This document shows positions 42,098 through 51,210 of a stretch of 64,000 bases of DNA, in pieces. Under the pieces are notes generated by a model. It was not told the origin of the DNA. It worked only from the letters and a program-made list of their open reading frames with translations, and made no database searches. The DNA is from 4572-13 sp964594065. GTDB taxonomy: Bacteria > Planctomycetota > Phycisphaerae > Sedimentisphaerales > Anaerohalosphaeraceae. The translations under genes were made by a program, and so were the position numbers. The stretch is taken from NCBI GenBank assembly GCA_964594065.1, contig CAZQKX010000007.1, positions 1 to 64,000 on the forward strand, written 5' to 3'. Numbering within the stretch: position 1 is the stretch's first letter; every line of letters begins with the position of its first letter.

Positions 42098-42174
42098 GCC
42101 CCTTTTATCATAAGCGGGATACCCTGGGCAGCATCATCGGGATACTAAAATAAAGCTATCAAGAGAGGAAAAAA

Positions 42175-42996
42175 ATGGATTCTGAACATCGTCATGAACT
42201 GAAGTCTAATGAACTGGTAGATTTCCTGACTCATTTTCCGGAGTTTCTGAAAAAAAATGCGAATATGATCATTGGTATTACGCTGATCGTCGTCGGTATT
42301 ATCAGTTGGCCGTTATTAAGTAATATGAGCGAACAAAAAGCGATCGCCGAACAAAGTCAGGTTGCTCAATCGATCCAATTGCTGGGCCGGAATATTGGGA
42401 AGGCATTTGAAGCTTACTCGGGCAATCCGGAACAGTTAAACCCGGCGCTGGATACGATTCTGGCCAATGCGGATGAGTTGATCAACTTGACCGACCAAAC
42501 TGACAATCCTGACCTGATGGCACTGGCTTATATAAAAGCCGGCCAGGCCTTCCGAATGGAACTGCATTTGAAAAAAGAGGTCGTTAGCGCAGAGCTCATC
42601 GACACCCAAACCCAGAAAGCTCAACAAGCCTATGAAAAAGCTGAAAACATAGCGGTTCTCCCGACAATGAAGGCCATGGCCAAATTCGGGCTGGGCCTGT
42701 GTGCTGAAGAACGCGGCCAAACGCAACAGGCCGCCGACCTTTATACCGAGATCGTCAATGATGAGATCTTTGCGGTAACCATTTTTCCCAAACAGGCTCA
42801 ATTGCGGCTGGATGCAATCGAGGACAATGCCGAATCGTTTACATTCGTTCAGGCGCCGGAGCCGGTGATCGAAGAGGCCATTACATTCCCGGCAGAAACT
42901 GAAACCATCATGGACGTTCAGGACGCTGGCATCGAAAAAACCGAGTTACCAAAAACAACAGACACAAAGCCCGCCGCAGAAAACGCTGAAAACTAA
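42175..42996 (+). CDS. Single-span membrane protein with TPR-like periplasmic domain
   Basis: A 273-residue protein with a short cytoplasmic N-terminus (HRHELKSNELVDFLTHFPEFLKKN), one membrane helix (MIIGITLIVVGIISWPLL) and an alpha-helical domain with TPR-like repeats (ALAYIKAGQAFRMEL, AQQAYEKAENIAVLPTMKAMAKFGLGLCAEERGQTQQAADLY). The topology resembles YfgM/PpiD-associated or Tol-Pal-type TPR proteins. The C-terminal 50 residues are acidic and disordered. It lies 6 bp ahead of a pseudouridine synthase gene in the same operon. The role is unknown. Confidence 0.8.
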   Translation: MDSEHRHELKSNELVDFLTHFPEFLKKNANMIIGITLIVVGIISWPLLSNMSEQKAIAEQSQVAQSIQLLGRNIGKAFEAYSGNPEQLNPALDTILANADELINLTDQTDNPDLMALAYIKAGQAFRMELHLKKEVVSAELIDTQTQKAQQAYEKAENIAVLPTMKAMAKFGLGLCAEERGQTQQAADLYTEIVNDEIFAVTIFPKQAQLRLDAIEDNAESFTFVQAPEPVIEEAITFPAETETIMDVQDAGIEKTELPKTTDTKPAAENAEN

Positions 42997-43002
42997 TCGC
43001 GT

Positions 43003-44088
43003 ATGTCTGATACAAAAAAAATAACTCCCTCTCGCTCGGATGCGACCGAAGATACTGCGCCCGTGGTACCGGAGGCGATAGACTTGGACCGATCCCTCAC
43101 CGATGAGGAAGTCGAGGAACTGGCCGGCCAGGAACTGCGTTTTCGCGTCGGTACGAATCTTAAGTTTACACGTCTGGACAAATATCTTTGTGGCCGCTTC
43201 AGTCAGTTCAGCCGAACCCACATGCAGCGGCTGATCAAGGAGCAGGGGGTTCACGTCAACGGCCACACCGCCAAACCAAGCCATAAGCTGAACCCCGGCG
43301 ATGAAATCCGTCTTATCCTGCCGCCCAAAGAGCTCCGTGAACTGACCCCCGAAGATATTCCGATCAACATCCTGTACGAAGACGACCACATGATCGTCAT
43401 CAACAAGCAGTCTAACCTGATCGTCCACCCCGCCCGCGGCTATAAGAACGGCACGCTCGTCAACGGACTGGTGTATCACTTCCAGAACCTGTCAACCTGC
43501 AACGAAAATCTTCGCCCCGGAATCGTGCACCGGCTGGACAAGAACACCACCGGCTGCATGGTCGTGGCCAAAGACGACACGGCCCACTGGAAACTTTCCC
43601 GGCAGTTTGCCGCACGCACGACGAAAAAGACCTACATTGCCCTGGCCCATGGCGTGCCGGAGCTGGATGCCGATTGCATCAACCAGCCGCTGGGCGTTCA
43701 CCCTACCAAGCGGGAGAAATACGCCATTCGCCATGACATCGGCAAAGAGTCTATTACCTTTTACGAAGTGCTTGAAGCTTTTCGCGGGTATTCACTTTTG
43801 CAGCTCGACCTGAAGACCGGCCGAACCCATCAGATCCGTGTCCACCTGTCTTATTTGAAACATCCGATCGTCGCCGATGACATGTATGGCGGCAAAGTCG
43901 TCTATCCCTGGCAAATCGAGGACCGAGACGCCGCGCCCGAAGAGCCGCTCATGGCCCGATGCGCTTTGCATGCATGGAAACTTCAGATCGATCACCCCGC
44001 CACCAACGAACGCATGAGCTTCCAGGCCCCCCTGCCCGACGACATGCAAAACCTACTCGACAACCTGCGGAAATATCGCAAACTATAA
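43003..44088 (+). CDS. RluA-family 23S rRNA pseudouridine synthase
   Basis: A 361-residue RluA/RluD-type enzyme. After a 40-residue acidic N-terminal extension comes an S4 RNA-binding domain (TRLDKYLCGRFSQFSRTHMQRLIKEQGVHVNG), then the catalytic domain with HRLDKNTTGCMVVAKDD, whose Asp is the nucleophile. LDLKTGRTHQIRVHLSYLKHPIVADDMYGG completes the family signature. It converts specific uridines in rRNA to pseudouridine; the exact site (RluC, RluD or RluA type) cannot be told. It converges on a HAD phosphatase gene with a 2-bp gap. Confidence 0.94.
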   Translation: MSDTKKITPSRSDATEDTAPVVPEAIDLDRSLTDEEVEELAGQELRFRVGTNLKFTRLDKYLCGRFSQFSRTHMQRLIKEQGVHVNGHTAKPSHKLNPGDEIRLILPPKELRELTPEDIPINILYEDDHMIVINKQSNLIVHPARGYKNGTLVNGLVYHFQNLSTCNENLRPGIVHRLDKNTTGCMVVAKDDTAHWKLSRQFAARTTKKTYIALAHGVPELDADCINQPLGVHPTKREKYAIRHDIGKESITFYEVLEAFRGYSLLQLDLKTGRTHQIRVHLSYLKHPIVADDMYGGKVVYPWQIEDRDAAPEEPLMARCALHAWKLQIDHPATNERMSFQAPLPDDMQNLLDNLRKYRKL

Positions 44089-44090
44089 TT

Positions 44091-44936
44091 TCATCCGGAT
44101 ATCTGCGATTCAATATATTTGACAACCGCATCGTCTTCATTGGAACCGATGACCTCATCAGCATGGGCTTTGAGTTCTTCTTCGGCATTGGCAACAGCCA
44201 CCCCTCGCCCGGCCAATTGAAGCATTTTGATGTCATTGATATGGTCACCGAAAACCGTCAGATTCTCTAAGCTGTACCCGGTCATCTCCACCAGTGCCCC
44301 AATGGCTTTGGACTTGCACGCCCGCTGATCATGGATCGTCAGCCACCAGTGCCCGGGACTGTAAGGATTTTCAAACAGAAAGTTTTCCAGCAGACCCGGA
44401 TAGTCGGCCGCCAGTTGCTCTGACAAAGCCTCGACATTGGATTTCGGGCCCATCACCGCAAAAGCGATCACCGTCTCGGCCAGTGCATGTTTCAAATCTT
44501 CGGTACGCCGGATACGCTTGTCCTGATGAACATGCAGGATATCATGGTACCACTGCATTTCCTCGTTTCTTAATTCCTGCCAGTACAGGCAGTCTTCGCT
44601 GCCGTTATGCGTTACGATAAACGGCAGCAGTCCATGGTCCAGAATAGATTGATAAATCGCTTCGGCAAAATCATTGGCGATGTTATTGATGACCAGGTGC
44701 CTGCCGGTGGCATACTCGGTAATAAACGCCCCGTTAATGGCGATCACCGGCAAAGTCAAGGGCAAATCGCCCAATACCGGCGTAATCTCTCCCCACGCCC
44801 GCGCACTGGCAACCGTAAAATGTACCCCCGCATTGAGCAATTCAATTAATTTATTTCGGCTTGTACCCGATAACGTGCCATCGCTTCGCAACAGCGTGCC
44901 GTCCATATCAGCAACAAAAATTTTTTGGTTTTGCAT
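44091..44936 (-). CDS. Cof-type HAD-superfamily hydrolase
   Basis: A protein of about 281 residues. Motif I is VADMDGTLLRSDG (nucleophile Asp), motif II ASARAWGE, motif III the Lys in ACKSKAIGALVEMTG, and motif IV VFGDHINDIKMLQLAGRGVAVANA. This is the Cof/YidA subfamily (C2B cap), which dephosphorylates sugar phosphates or nucleotides in the cytoplasm. The ATG at 44936 (MQNQKIFVADMDG) is preferred over an upstream GTG at 44954. The substrate is not known. Confidence 0.93.
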   Translation of the reverse strand: MQNQKIFVADMDGTLLRSDGTLSGTSRNKLIELLNAGVHFTVASARAWGEITPVLGDLPLTLPVIAINGAFITEYATGRHLVINNIANDFAEAIYQSILDHGLLPFIVTHNGSEDCLYWQELRNEEMQWYHDILHVHQDKRIRRTEDLKHALAETVIAFAVMGPKSNVEALSEQLAADYPGLLENFLFENPYSPGHWWLTIHDQRACKSKAIGALVEMTGYSLENLTVFGDHINDIKMLQLAGRGVAVANAEEELKAHADEVIGSNEDDAVVKYIESQISG

Positions 44937-44957
44937 ATTGAATCTTTTTGACACAGA

Positions 44958-45413
44958 TTAACGCTGATTGCTTAGATTATTGTCTTGATTGTATTTCCGA
45001 GAATTCCAAAACGAATCATCTTTCCAAGTGGAGATTAGGAACCACAGAGAATCCCCAGTATCCAAAAGCTGAAGAATTGTTGCAACGAGACAGGGCCAGA
45101 GCAAGGGTGTCAAGGCAATCGCTGAAAAAATAATCATTACTTCGGGTATAAGTGGAATACCGGAATCAAAATGGTATGATTCCATAGAACCATGTCTGAT
45201 TTTATACAACAAGGGACGAATCCAGATTAGATGGAAATTTAAAAGAGCACCTGCTGCCCCCAAAATAAAAATATAAAAAAATGGAGAAAAGAATAGATTC
45301 TTTTCAATATGCCACCATGGCATTTTGATTTCAAAAAACCACCATAAAAGATGAGGAAATCACACAAGAATAAAGATGAACAATACAATAAGAATTCCAA
45401 TGCCCCTTCTCAT
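44958..45413 (-). pseudogene. Membrane protein gene interrupted by an in-frame TGA
   Basis: From an ATG at 45413, with GGTGGGA six bases upstream, 17 codons encode a perfect signal-anchor (MRRGIGILIVLFIFILV) and then hit TGA at 45360-45362. The same frame continues without interruption for 133 further codons of hydrophobic, Trp/Phe-rich sequence (FPHLLWWFFEIK, then MPWWHIEKNLFFSPFFYIFILGAAGALLNFHLIW...). The stop at 44958 leaves a protein of about 150 residues. The part from the internal ATG at 45323 could be an independent 121-residue gene but has no ribosome site. Nonsense mutation, TGA readthrough or a sequencing error are the options. Confidence 0.55.
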
Positions 45414-45420
45414 TTCATCC

Positions 45421-45467
45421 CACCGTAAAGCAATTCACAATTAAAAATTCAACATTCATAATTACAA
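45421..45467. repeat. Short-period AT-rich spacer
   Basis: AATTCACAATTAAAAATTCAACATTCATAATTAC repeats AATTCA-like words. It is part of the spacer set listed at 8938. Confidence 0.45.
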
Positions 45468-45468
45468 C

Positions 45469-46149
45469 TTATTCTCTCGGCAGTTTGGCCAGGTCCAGAT
45501 CCGACCCGGCTACCATCAGGATGTCGTCAGCATAGATCATGGTGCCGGGCATTGGGACATTGACAATGCCGTCTCCTTTTTCCTCTATATTATGGTCAGC
45601 CCGTTTGACAGCCACCAGGTTGACGTTGTATTTCTGACGGAGCTGCAGGTCCATAACTGTCTTTTTGTTGAAGCTGGCCGGAGCCTTCACGCGCGCCAGA
45701 CTATAGCCCGGAGCAAAATCGATCTTCTCCTCGATGTGCGGTGCGATGAGCTTATACGCCCATCGCTGTGCGGTTTCGATCTCAGGATAAATCACATCCG
45801 TTGCTCCGACAGCATTGAACACCTGTCCGGCGGTCAGGTTCTCAGCACGGGCATAGATCTGCTCGACCCCCATGCCTTTCAGATTAACCACGGTCAAAAT
45901 TGCCGACTCAAACGCTCGCCCGCGTTCGCCCATGCCAACGATCGCCACATCGACTTTATCGACACCCTGTGCTTTCAGCGCATCTTCATCGGTACTGTCC
46001 AGCCGCACGGCCAGCGTGACCTGGTCACGAATGTCTTCGATGATCGTGCGGTCTTTATCGATCGCGATCACTTCAGCACCGCTCATCGATAATGCGATCG
46101 CCAGTTTTTTACCAAAACGCCCCAGCCCTATCACCGCAAAACGTTTCAT
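45469..46149 (-). CDS. TrkA-family potassium uptake regulator (RCK/KtrA-like)
   Basis: A 226-residue cytoplasmic gating subunit. The Rossmann motif is AVIGLGRFGKKLAIALSMSGAEVIAIDKD, with Asp after the second strand indicating NAD(H) or ATP/ADP binding, followed by DSTDEDALKAQGVDKVDVAIVGMGE. The last 80 residues are the RCK-C domain (SLARVKAPASFNKKTVMDLQLRQKYNVNLVAVKR). Single RCK subunits of this size (KtrA type) form octameric rings on a TrkH/KtrB channel. The trkH-like gene lies 76 bp upstream in the same direction. Confidence 0.94.
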   Translation of the reverse strand: MKRFAVIGLGRFGKKLAIALSMSGAEVIAIDKDRTIIEDIRDQVTLAVRLDSTDEDALKAQGVDKVDVAIVGMGERGRAFESAILTVVNLKGMGVEQIYARAENLTAGQVFNAVGATDVIYPEIETAQRWAYKLIAPHIEEKIDFAPGYSLARVKAPASFNKKTVMDLQLRQKYNVNLVAVKRADHNIEEKGDGIVNVPMPGTMIYADDILMVAGSDLDLAKLPRE

Positions 46150-46185
46150 AGCAAATCCTTTTAAAAAAAGTTCGACCGTCAGGCC

Positions 46186-46225
46186 GTCAATATTTTTACT
46201 ATTTAATTTTTAATCTTTGATCTTT
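46186..46225. repeat. AT-rich spacer between trkH and trkA
   Basis: ATTTTTACTATTTAATTTTTAATCTTTGATCTTTTTACC repeats a TTTTTAAT-like word. It is the shortest of the spacers noted. Confidence 0.4.
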
Positions 46226-48022
46226 TTACCCTACCATCACCGGTTCGGATGGGTAGTCGTAGCCGGCCGGTTTCAGATTAAAGGTCAATCCCGCCAGCAC
46301 TGTCAATGGCCCCAGCCGTCCAATCAGCATAGTCATGATGATAACCCATTTTCCCGCAGTTGTCAAAGTCCCGGTCACGCCGGTTGACAGCCCCACCGTC
46401 CCCAGCGCAGAGCCCGCTTCAAATGTCAAATCCAGCAGGGGCCACTTCTCTCCACCGTTTCCACAATTTTCATGTTCGGTCAGCACCAGTAAAAACGTTG
46501 CGGCAATCAATAGCGCCGCAAACAGCAACATCACCGTCATCGCCCGGCCCACCACCATCAGCCGGACCGACCGCCTGAACATTTCCACTTCACGGCGCTT
46601 GCGCAGCGTCGCATACAAAACCATCACGATAATCGCCAGCGTCACGGTTTTAATACCGCCCGCCGTCGAACCGGGCGCCCCGCCGATAAACATCAGCAGA
46701 ATTAAAACCAGCTTGCTGCCTTCCGACAGACTCGCAATATCGATCGTATTAAAACCGGCCGTACGCGCGGTGACCGATTGAAACAGGGCGATCTTAAACC
46801 GACTGTCATGCTCCGGCTGCGGCGAGAAATGTTCAAACAGCATCAGCAGAACCACCCCGACAACGATCAGGATTACACTCATGCTCAGAACGATCTTTGT
46901 TTGCAATCGAACCCGTTCCGGAATACCCAGACTGAAACTGGATGCCGGAAAAAGTTTTCGTCGAAAAAAGTACCTGACGCGATCGGTCGCCACATGGGTC
47001 AGATTATAAAGCACTCCAAAGCCAAGTCCGCCCAAAATGATCAGCGGCGCAATGACAACATAGACACCCGCCGAGCCGTTATAATCGATCAGGCTCTGAT
47101 CAAACAAGCTAAAGCCCGCATTACAAAATGCGCTGATCGAATGAAAAATACTGTAGAACCAACGCTCTGGCCCATCCACGGCCCCCGGAACATTATCCCA
47201 CATGGGATAGAGCGACACCGCACCGATTCCTTCGATCACAAGCGTCGTTACAAAAATAAAACCGATCATGATGCTGATACTGCGCAGTGTCTGGGCATTC
47301 AGAATGTCCTGCATCGCCAGCGATTCCTTCACGCTTAACGCCTGTCCCAAGAGCAGCGCCAACACCGCCCCGAAGATCACAATCCCTAAGCCACCCAGTT
47401 GAATCAACGTCAAAATAATGATCTGCCCCATCTGCGTAAACTCGCTGCCGGTGTCGGCAACGATCAACCCGGTTACACAGGTAGCACTGGTGGCGGTGAA
47501 AAACGCATCCGTAAAACTCATTGACGTATTTGATACATGCGCCTTCGGCAGCATCAAAAGCCCGCCGCCGGCACAGATGAACACGACAAAGAGGATAATT
47601 AAAGCACGAGTAGGATTTCGACCGGAAGAAGCCAGCAATATCATCCCCAGGCAAACTTTTGAGATCGCCTGCAGGATCAGGTAAACCGAGATCGCCGGCA
47701 GCATCACCGCCGACCGATCCAATGCAGGAAACCATTCACCAGCGCCAACATAAACAACCAGCAAAATCGCCAACAGTGGCAGCTCGAACCAGTTGACCCG
47801 CAAAAACGTCAACTTGCTCTCAGCGTTGAATAAACGAACAATCTTCTCAGCCAAAAAAACAAAGAACGTCACGATCTGAATCGTATGCAGCACCGCCGGC
47901 GCCAAGACCGGACCGGCAAAACCGTATAGCATGACAAATGTGGCAATAACCACCGTCATGGCCAGAAAATTAACGGCCATCACAGAATTCTCAAGGCTCT
48001 TGTTTTTATAAGAAAGTTTCAT
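46226..48022 (-). CDS. TrkH/KtrB-family potassium transporter
   Basis: A 598-residue ion-conducting subunit. Four pore loops are visible: SATCVTGLIVADTGSEFT, SISAFCNAGFSLF, TARTAGFNTIDI and GSALGTVGLSTGVTG, each with the selectivity-filter glycine. The KtrB-like core is preceded by about 130 extra residues with four predicted helices (NFLAMTVVIATFVMLYGF to VCLGMILLASSGR), making it longer than typical KtrB (about 450) and TrkH (about 485). With the downstream TrkA-like RCK protein it forms a K+ (perhaps Na+-coupled) uptake system. Confidence 0.93.
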   Translation of the reverse strand: MKLSYKNKSLENSVMAVNFLAMTVVIATFVMLYGFAGPVLAPAVLHTIQIVTFFVFLAEKIVRLFNAESKLTFLRVNWFELPLLAILLVVYVGAGEWFPALDRSAVMLPAISVYLILQAISKVCLGMILLASSGRNPTRALIILFVVFICAGGGLLMLPKAHVSNTSMSFTDAFFTATSATCVTGLIVADTGSEFTQMGQIIILTLIQLGGLGIVIFGAVLALLLGQALSVKESLAMQDILNAQTLRSISIMIGFIFVTTLVIEGIGAVSLYPMWDNVPGAVDGPERWFYSIFHSISAFCNAGFSLFDQSLIDYNGSAGVYVVIAPLIILGGLGFGVLYNLTHVATDRVRYFFRRKLFPASSFSLGIPERVRLQTKIVLSMSVILIVVGVVLLMLFEHFSPQPEHDSRFKIALFQSVTARTAGFNTIDIASLSEGSKLVLILLMFIGGAPGSTAGGIKTVTLAIIVMVLYATLRKRREVEMFRRSVRLMVVGRAMTVMLLFAALLIAATFLLVLTEHENCGNGGEKWPLLDLTFEAGSALGTVGLSTGVTGTLTTAGKWVIIMTMLIGRLGPLTVLAGLTFNLKPAGYDYPSEPVMVG

Positions 48023-48144
48023 ATCCTCTTCTTTTACGGACGGTTAGTATATACTTCCGGGATCCGGACCTGACCTGACCGGCTTCCTTTGCAATGCCAT
48101 TTAACCGTTTTCAACCCGAATTTCCAGTTAAATTTTAACGTCTC

Positions 48145-50244
48145 CTACCCCACATCCACCAGGCCCAGTTTCTCCCCAAACCGTTTAATCAGTTCCTGAC
48201 GAATGACGGCGTGGCTTTTTTGGGTCAATGTCGGGTCCGCCTGGATCATCGCAAATCCGTCCCGGCGGGCAAGATTCAGCAACTCGAAGTCATCGATAAT
48301 ATTGGCGATCTTCAGATCGGGCAAACCATGCTGGCGCGTGCTGAACAACTCACCCGGCCCCCGCAGTTTCAGATCATGCTCGGCGATCTCAAACCCATCC
48401 CGGCTGCGGGTCATAATATCCAGCCGGCTGACCGCCGTTTCGTCCTCGGTTTCGGCAAACAAAAAACAATAGGACTTGCTTTGCCCCCGCCCGATACGGC
48501 CCCGAAGCTGATGCAATTGTGCCAATCCAAAACGGTTGGCATTCTCGATCACCATCATCGTAGCGTTTGGAATATCCACGCCAACCTCAATCACAACCGT
48601 CGAAACCAGCACATCCAGTTTGCCCGCCCGGAAGTCCGCCATAACTTCTGTCTTCTCGTCCGACGGCATTTGTCCATGCAAAAGCCCGACACGGAACACC
48701 GGAAAAATTTTTTTCTGTAAACGATGATACTCATCAACGGCCGCCTTAATGTCACTTTTCTCTGAATCCACATCGTTTTCCGAGTCAATGCGCGGATAGA
48801 CAAAATACGCCTGCTTTTTGGCCTTCAACCGCTGGGCGATAAAATCCATCGCCTTGCCGCGATCATGCGGCTGCACCCAGCGTGTGATCACCTCGCCCCG
48901 TCCCGGCGGACAGTGTTTGATCACTGACACATCCAAATCGCCAAACGCCGTCATCGCCAGCGTCCGCGGGATCGGCGTCGCCGTCATCACCAGACAATGT
49001 GGACTGCGCCCTTTTCGCAACTGGGCCCGTTGATGGACGCCAAACTTGTGCTGCTCATCGATCACCACAAGCCCCAGATTCGCAAAATCAATATCCCCCT
49101 GCAGCAGCGCCACCGTCCCGACCACAATATCAATCTCGCCGTCTTTGACCCGACCCAGAACCTGTTGCCGCTTTTTGCCGGTCATGCCGCCAACAATCAA
49201 TTCGCGCCTGACCCGGCTGCCCTTTAAAAATCGTTCCATGCTCAAATAATGCTGACGCGCCAATATCTCCGTCGGAGCCATGATCGCCGCCTGGCATTTG
49301 TTCGCTACCGACACCAACGCCGCATACAGCGCAACCACTGTCTTGCCCGAACCCACATCGCCCTGCAAAAGCCGATTCATCGGAATCTCTTTGTCTATGT
49401 CGGCAGCAATCTCACCGATCACGTTTTCCTGATCTTCCGTGAGGATGAATGGAAAACGCTGTCGAATACGATGGTCGATTTCGTCGGTACACTGCATCGC
49501 GATCGCCGGGGTGCTGTGCTGAACATGATACCGTCTAAGGGCCAGCCCCGCCTGCATCAAAAATAGCTCATCATACTTAAGCCTTCGCTTTGCCTGAGAT
49601 AATGTATCCTCGTCATCGGGCTCATGGATCTGCCGGTATGCTTTTTCACGCGGCATCAACTCATTTTTTTTCAAAAACGCCTGGTCGAATAATTCCGACA
49701 TCAATGGAGCCAATTCATCAATATGCCCGCGCAGCACTTTTTTGATCTGCCAACTCGGCAACTTCGCCGTGGCCGGATATACCGGACCGCTGAATGCCTC
49801 GGGCCCATGAGGCTGGTCTTCGGCCAGGACAATAAATTTCGGATTGCTGAGTTGAAGCTGGTACTTGTATTTTTTCACCTTGCCATGAACTAACAGCACC
49901 TTGCCCGGCTCAAGCTGGCCCATTAAATACTTGCCGCGAAACCACACTACCCGAACAATACCCGTATCGTCGGCCAGCGTGATCTCAAAGATCGGCACCT
50001 TGCGGTACGGCTGCCAGTCTGTCTGTTCAACAACACCTACCAAACAAACCGTCTGCTCGGGCTTAATGTCAGTAATCTTCACTGCCTCCGGCAAGAAAAC
50101 CCAGTCACGCGGATAATACTCCAGCAAATCCCCGATACTGGTAACCCCCAACTCGCTAAACACCTTCGCCCGCGCAGGCCCAACCCCCTTCAAAAACTGA
50201 ACCGATGTCTCTAATGTAATCTCTTTTGCGTCCTGCTCTGCCAT
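48145..50244 (-). CDS. recG: ATP-dependent DNA helicase RecG
   Basis: A 699-residue superfamily 2 helicase that reverses stalled forks and unwinds Holliday junctions. After an N-terminal helical segment (LKGVGPARAKVFSELGV) comes the wedge OB domain (VCLVGVVEQTDWQPYRKVPIFEITLADDTG). The motor motifs follow: Walker A GDVGSGKTVVALYA, VVIDEQHKFGVHQR (motif II, DEQH), VMTATPIPRTLAMTAFGDLDVSV, and ENANRFGLAQLHQLRGRIGRGQ. The end is TSLR-like (KSHAVIRQELIKRFGEKLGLVDVG). The ATG at 50244 has AAGGA five to six bases upstream; a GTG at 50256 is the alternative. Confidence 0.96.
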   Translation of the reverse strand: MAEQDAKEITLETSVQFLKGVGPARAKVFSELGVTSIGDLLEYYPRDWVFLPEAVKITDIKPEQTVCLVGVVEQTDWQPYRKVPIFEITLADDTGIVRVVWFRGKYLMGQLEPGKVLLVHGKVKKYKYQLQLSNPKFIVLAEDQPHGPEAFSGPVYPATAKLPSWQIKKVLRGHIDELAPLMSELFDQAFLKKNELMPREKAYRQIHEPDDEDTLSQAKRRLKYDELFLMQAGLALRRYHVQHSTPAIAMQCTDEIDHRIRQRFPFILTEDQENVIGEIAADIDKEIPMNRLLQGDVGSGKTVVALYAALVSVANKCQAAIMAPTEILARQHYLSMERFLKGSRVRRELIVGGMTGKKRQQVLGRVKDGEIDIVVGTVALLQGDIDFANLGLVVIDEQHKFGVHQRAQLRKGRSPHCLVMTATPIPRTLAMTAFGDLDVSVIKHCPPGRGEVITRWVQPHDRGKAMDFIAQRLKAKKQAYFVYPRIDSENDVDSEKSDIKAAVDEYHRLQKKIFPVFRVGLLHGQMPSDEKTEVMADFRAGKLDVLVSTVVIEVGVDIPNATMMVIENANRFGLAQLHQLRGRIGRGQSKSYCFLFAETEDETAVSRLDIMTRSRDGFEIAEHDLKLRGPGELFSTRQHGLPDLKIANIIDDFELLNLARRDGFAMIQADPTLTQKSHAVIRQELIKRFGEKLGLVDVG

Positions 50245-50358
50245 GGCTTCCTTCACTGCTTATTCATCAATTTCCCTACCATAATGCCCGAAAAGAAGCT
50301 TTTTTGCAAAGAAAAAGCGGCAATCTCCCCCATTTAAACACACCGTTTTCAGGAAGCA

Positions 50359-51141
50359 TTATGGTGTTGTGGTCGTATCACACACAAAACAGTGGAGAAA
50401 ACCCTGTCGATAGAATGGATTGAACAGGCTTCCAAGAGCATAGAGCCCAAGGATAAGATAGGGCAGTGAAATGGCCCCGCAGAGAGCAATAGAAATAAGC
50501 ATCATCGGTGAAGGATTGTACACTTGACTGGCAGCACTTTGGAGAATCATGATAATCCCAACAACTACAGATGGACAAATGCTAAAAATTAAGCAAAAAG
50601 TCGGATACCACCATTTGGAATTTGACTTTCGAAAAAGCCAGCCAAGGATACCTCTGAAAAGCCAATGTAAAACAGTGAAAATCAGCAAACAGGCACTAAA
50701 TAAAAATAACCACATACGAGAATCACAAATGGGCCATGCATTCAAGCGTATTCCCACACAGCCCACTGCAAAGAGAATCAAAAACATCACAAAAGATAGT
50801 AGAAAGCGTTTTGGAATTTTTACCAGTAGGTCCGAAACCGCTAGCAAAATAGCGAAACTGACTGAAAAAAGCCTAAGCAATTCACAGGCTGATGATACTG
50901 CATGCTGATTCAAATATAAAAGCAAATGAGCATGCAGAACGCTTTCAATTTCCAGAAGGATAAAATGAGATACCAGCAGGGGAATCCAGAGAAGCCAGGC
51001 TTGCCTCCTGCGATTGACCCGGCGCAGCAGCAAAACAAGCAACAGCACAATCCATAAAAACGCACTTCTAAGCCAGCCATGAACAGGAAAATGAACCGTC
51101 GAAGCAGCTCCCATGGCCGGTCCAAATGAACCAATGTCCAT
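50359..51141 (-). CDS. Polytopic membrane protein of unknown function
   Basis: A 260-residue protein with about seven hydrophobic segments, for example SAFLWIVLLLVLLLRRVNRR, AWLLWIPLLVSHFILLEIESVLHAHLLLYL, FLLSFVMFLILFAVGCVGIRL, WLFLFSACLLIFTVLHWLFRGILGWLFRK and FCLIFSICPSVVVGIIMILQ. No catalytic motif was recognised. It lies downstream of a secreted protein gene on the same strand with a 69-bp gap. Base composition is AT-rich. A large antisense frame (50549-50908) is a shadow. Confidence 0.65.
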   Translation of the reverse strand: MDIGSFGPAMGAASTVHFPVHGWLRSAFLWIVLLLVLLLRRVNRRRQAWLLWIPLLVSHFILLEIESVLHAHLLLYLNQHAVSSACELLRLFSVSFAILLAVSDLLVKIPKRFLLSFVMFLILFAVGCVGIRLNAWPICDSRMWLFLFSACLLIFTVLHWLFRGILGWLFRKSNSKWWYPTFCLIFSICPSVVVGIIMILQSAASQVYNPSPMMLISIALCGAISLPYLILGLYALGSLFNPFYRQGFLHCFVCDTTTTP

Positions 51142-51210
51142 GACACCAACAACCTGGATATCTCCAAATGCATAAAAAGGTGCTCGCCACGAGCACGGCT
51201 CAAGGCCAAC

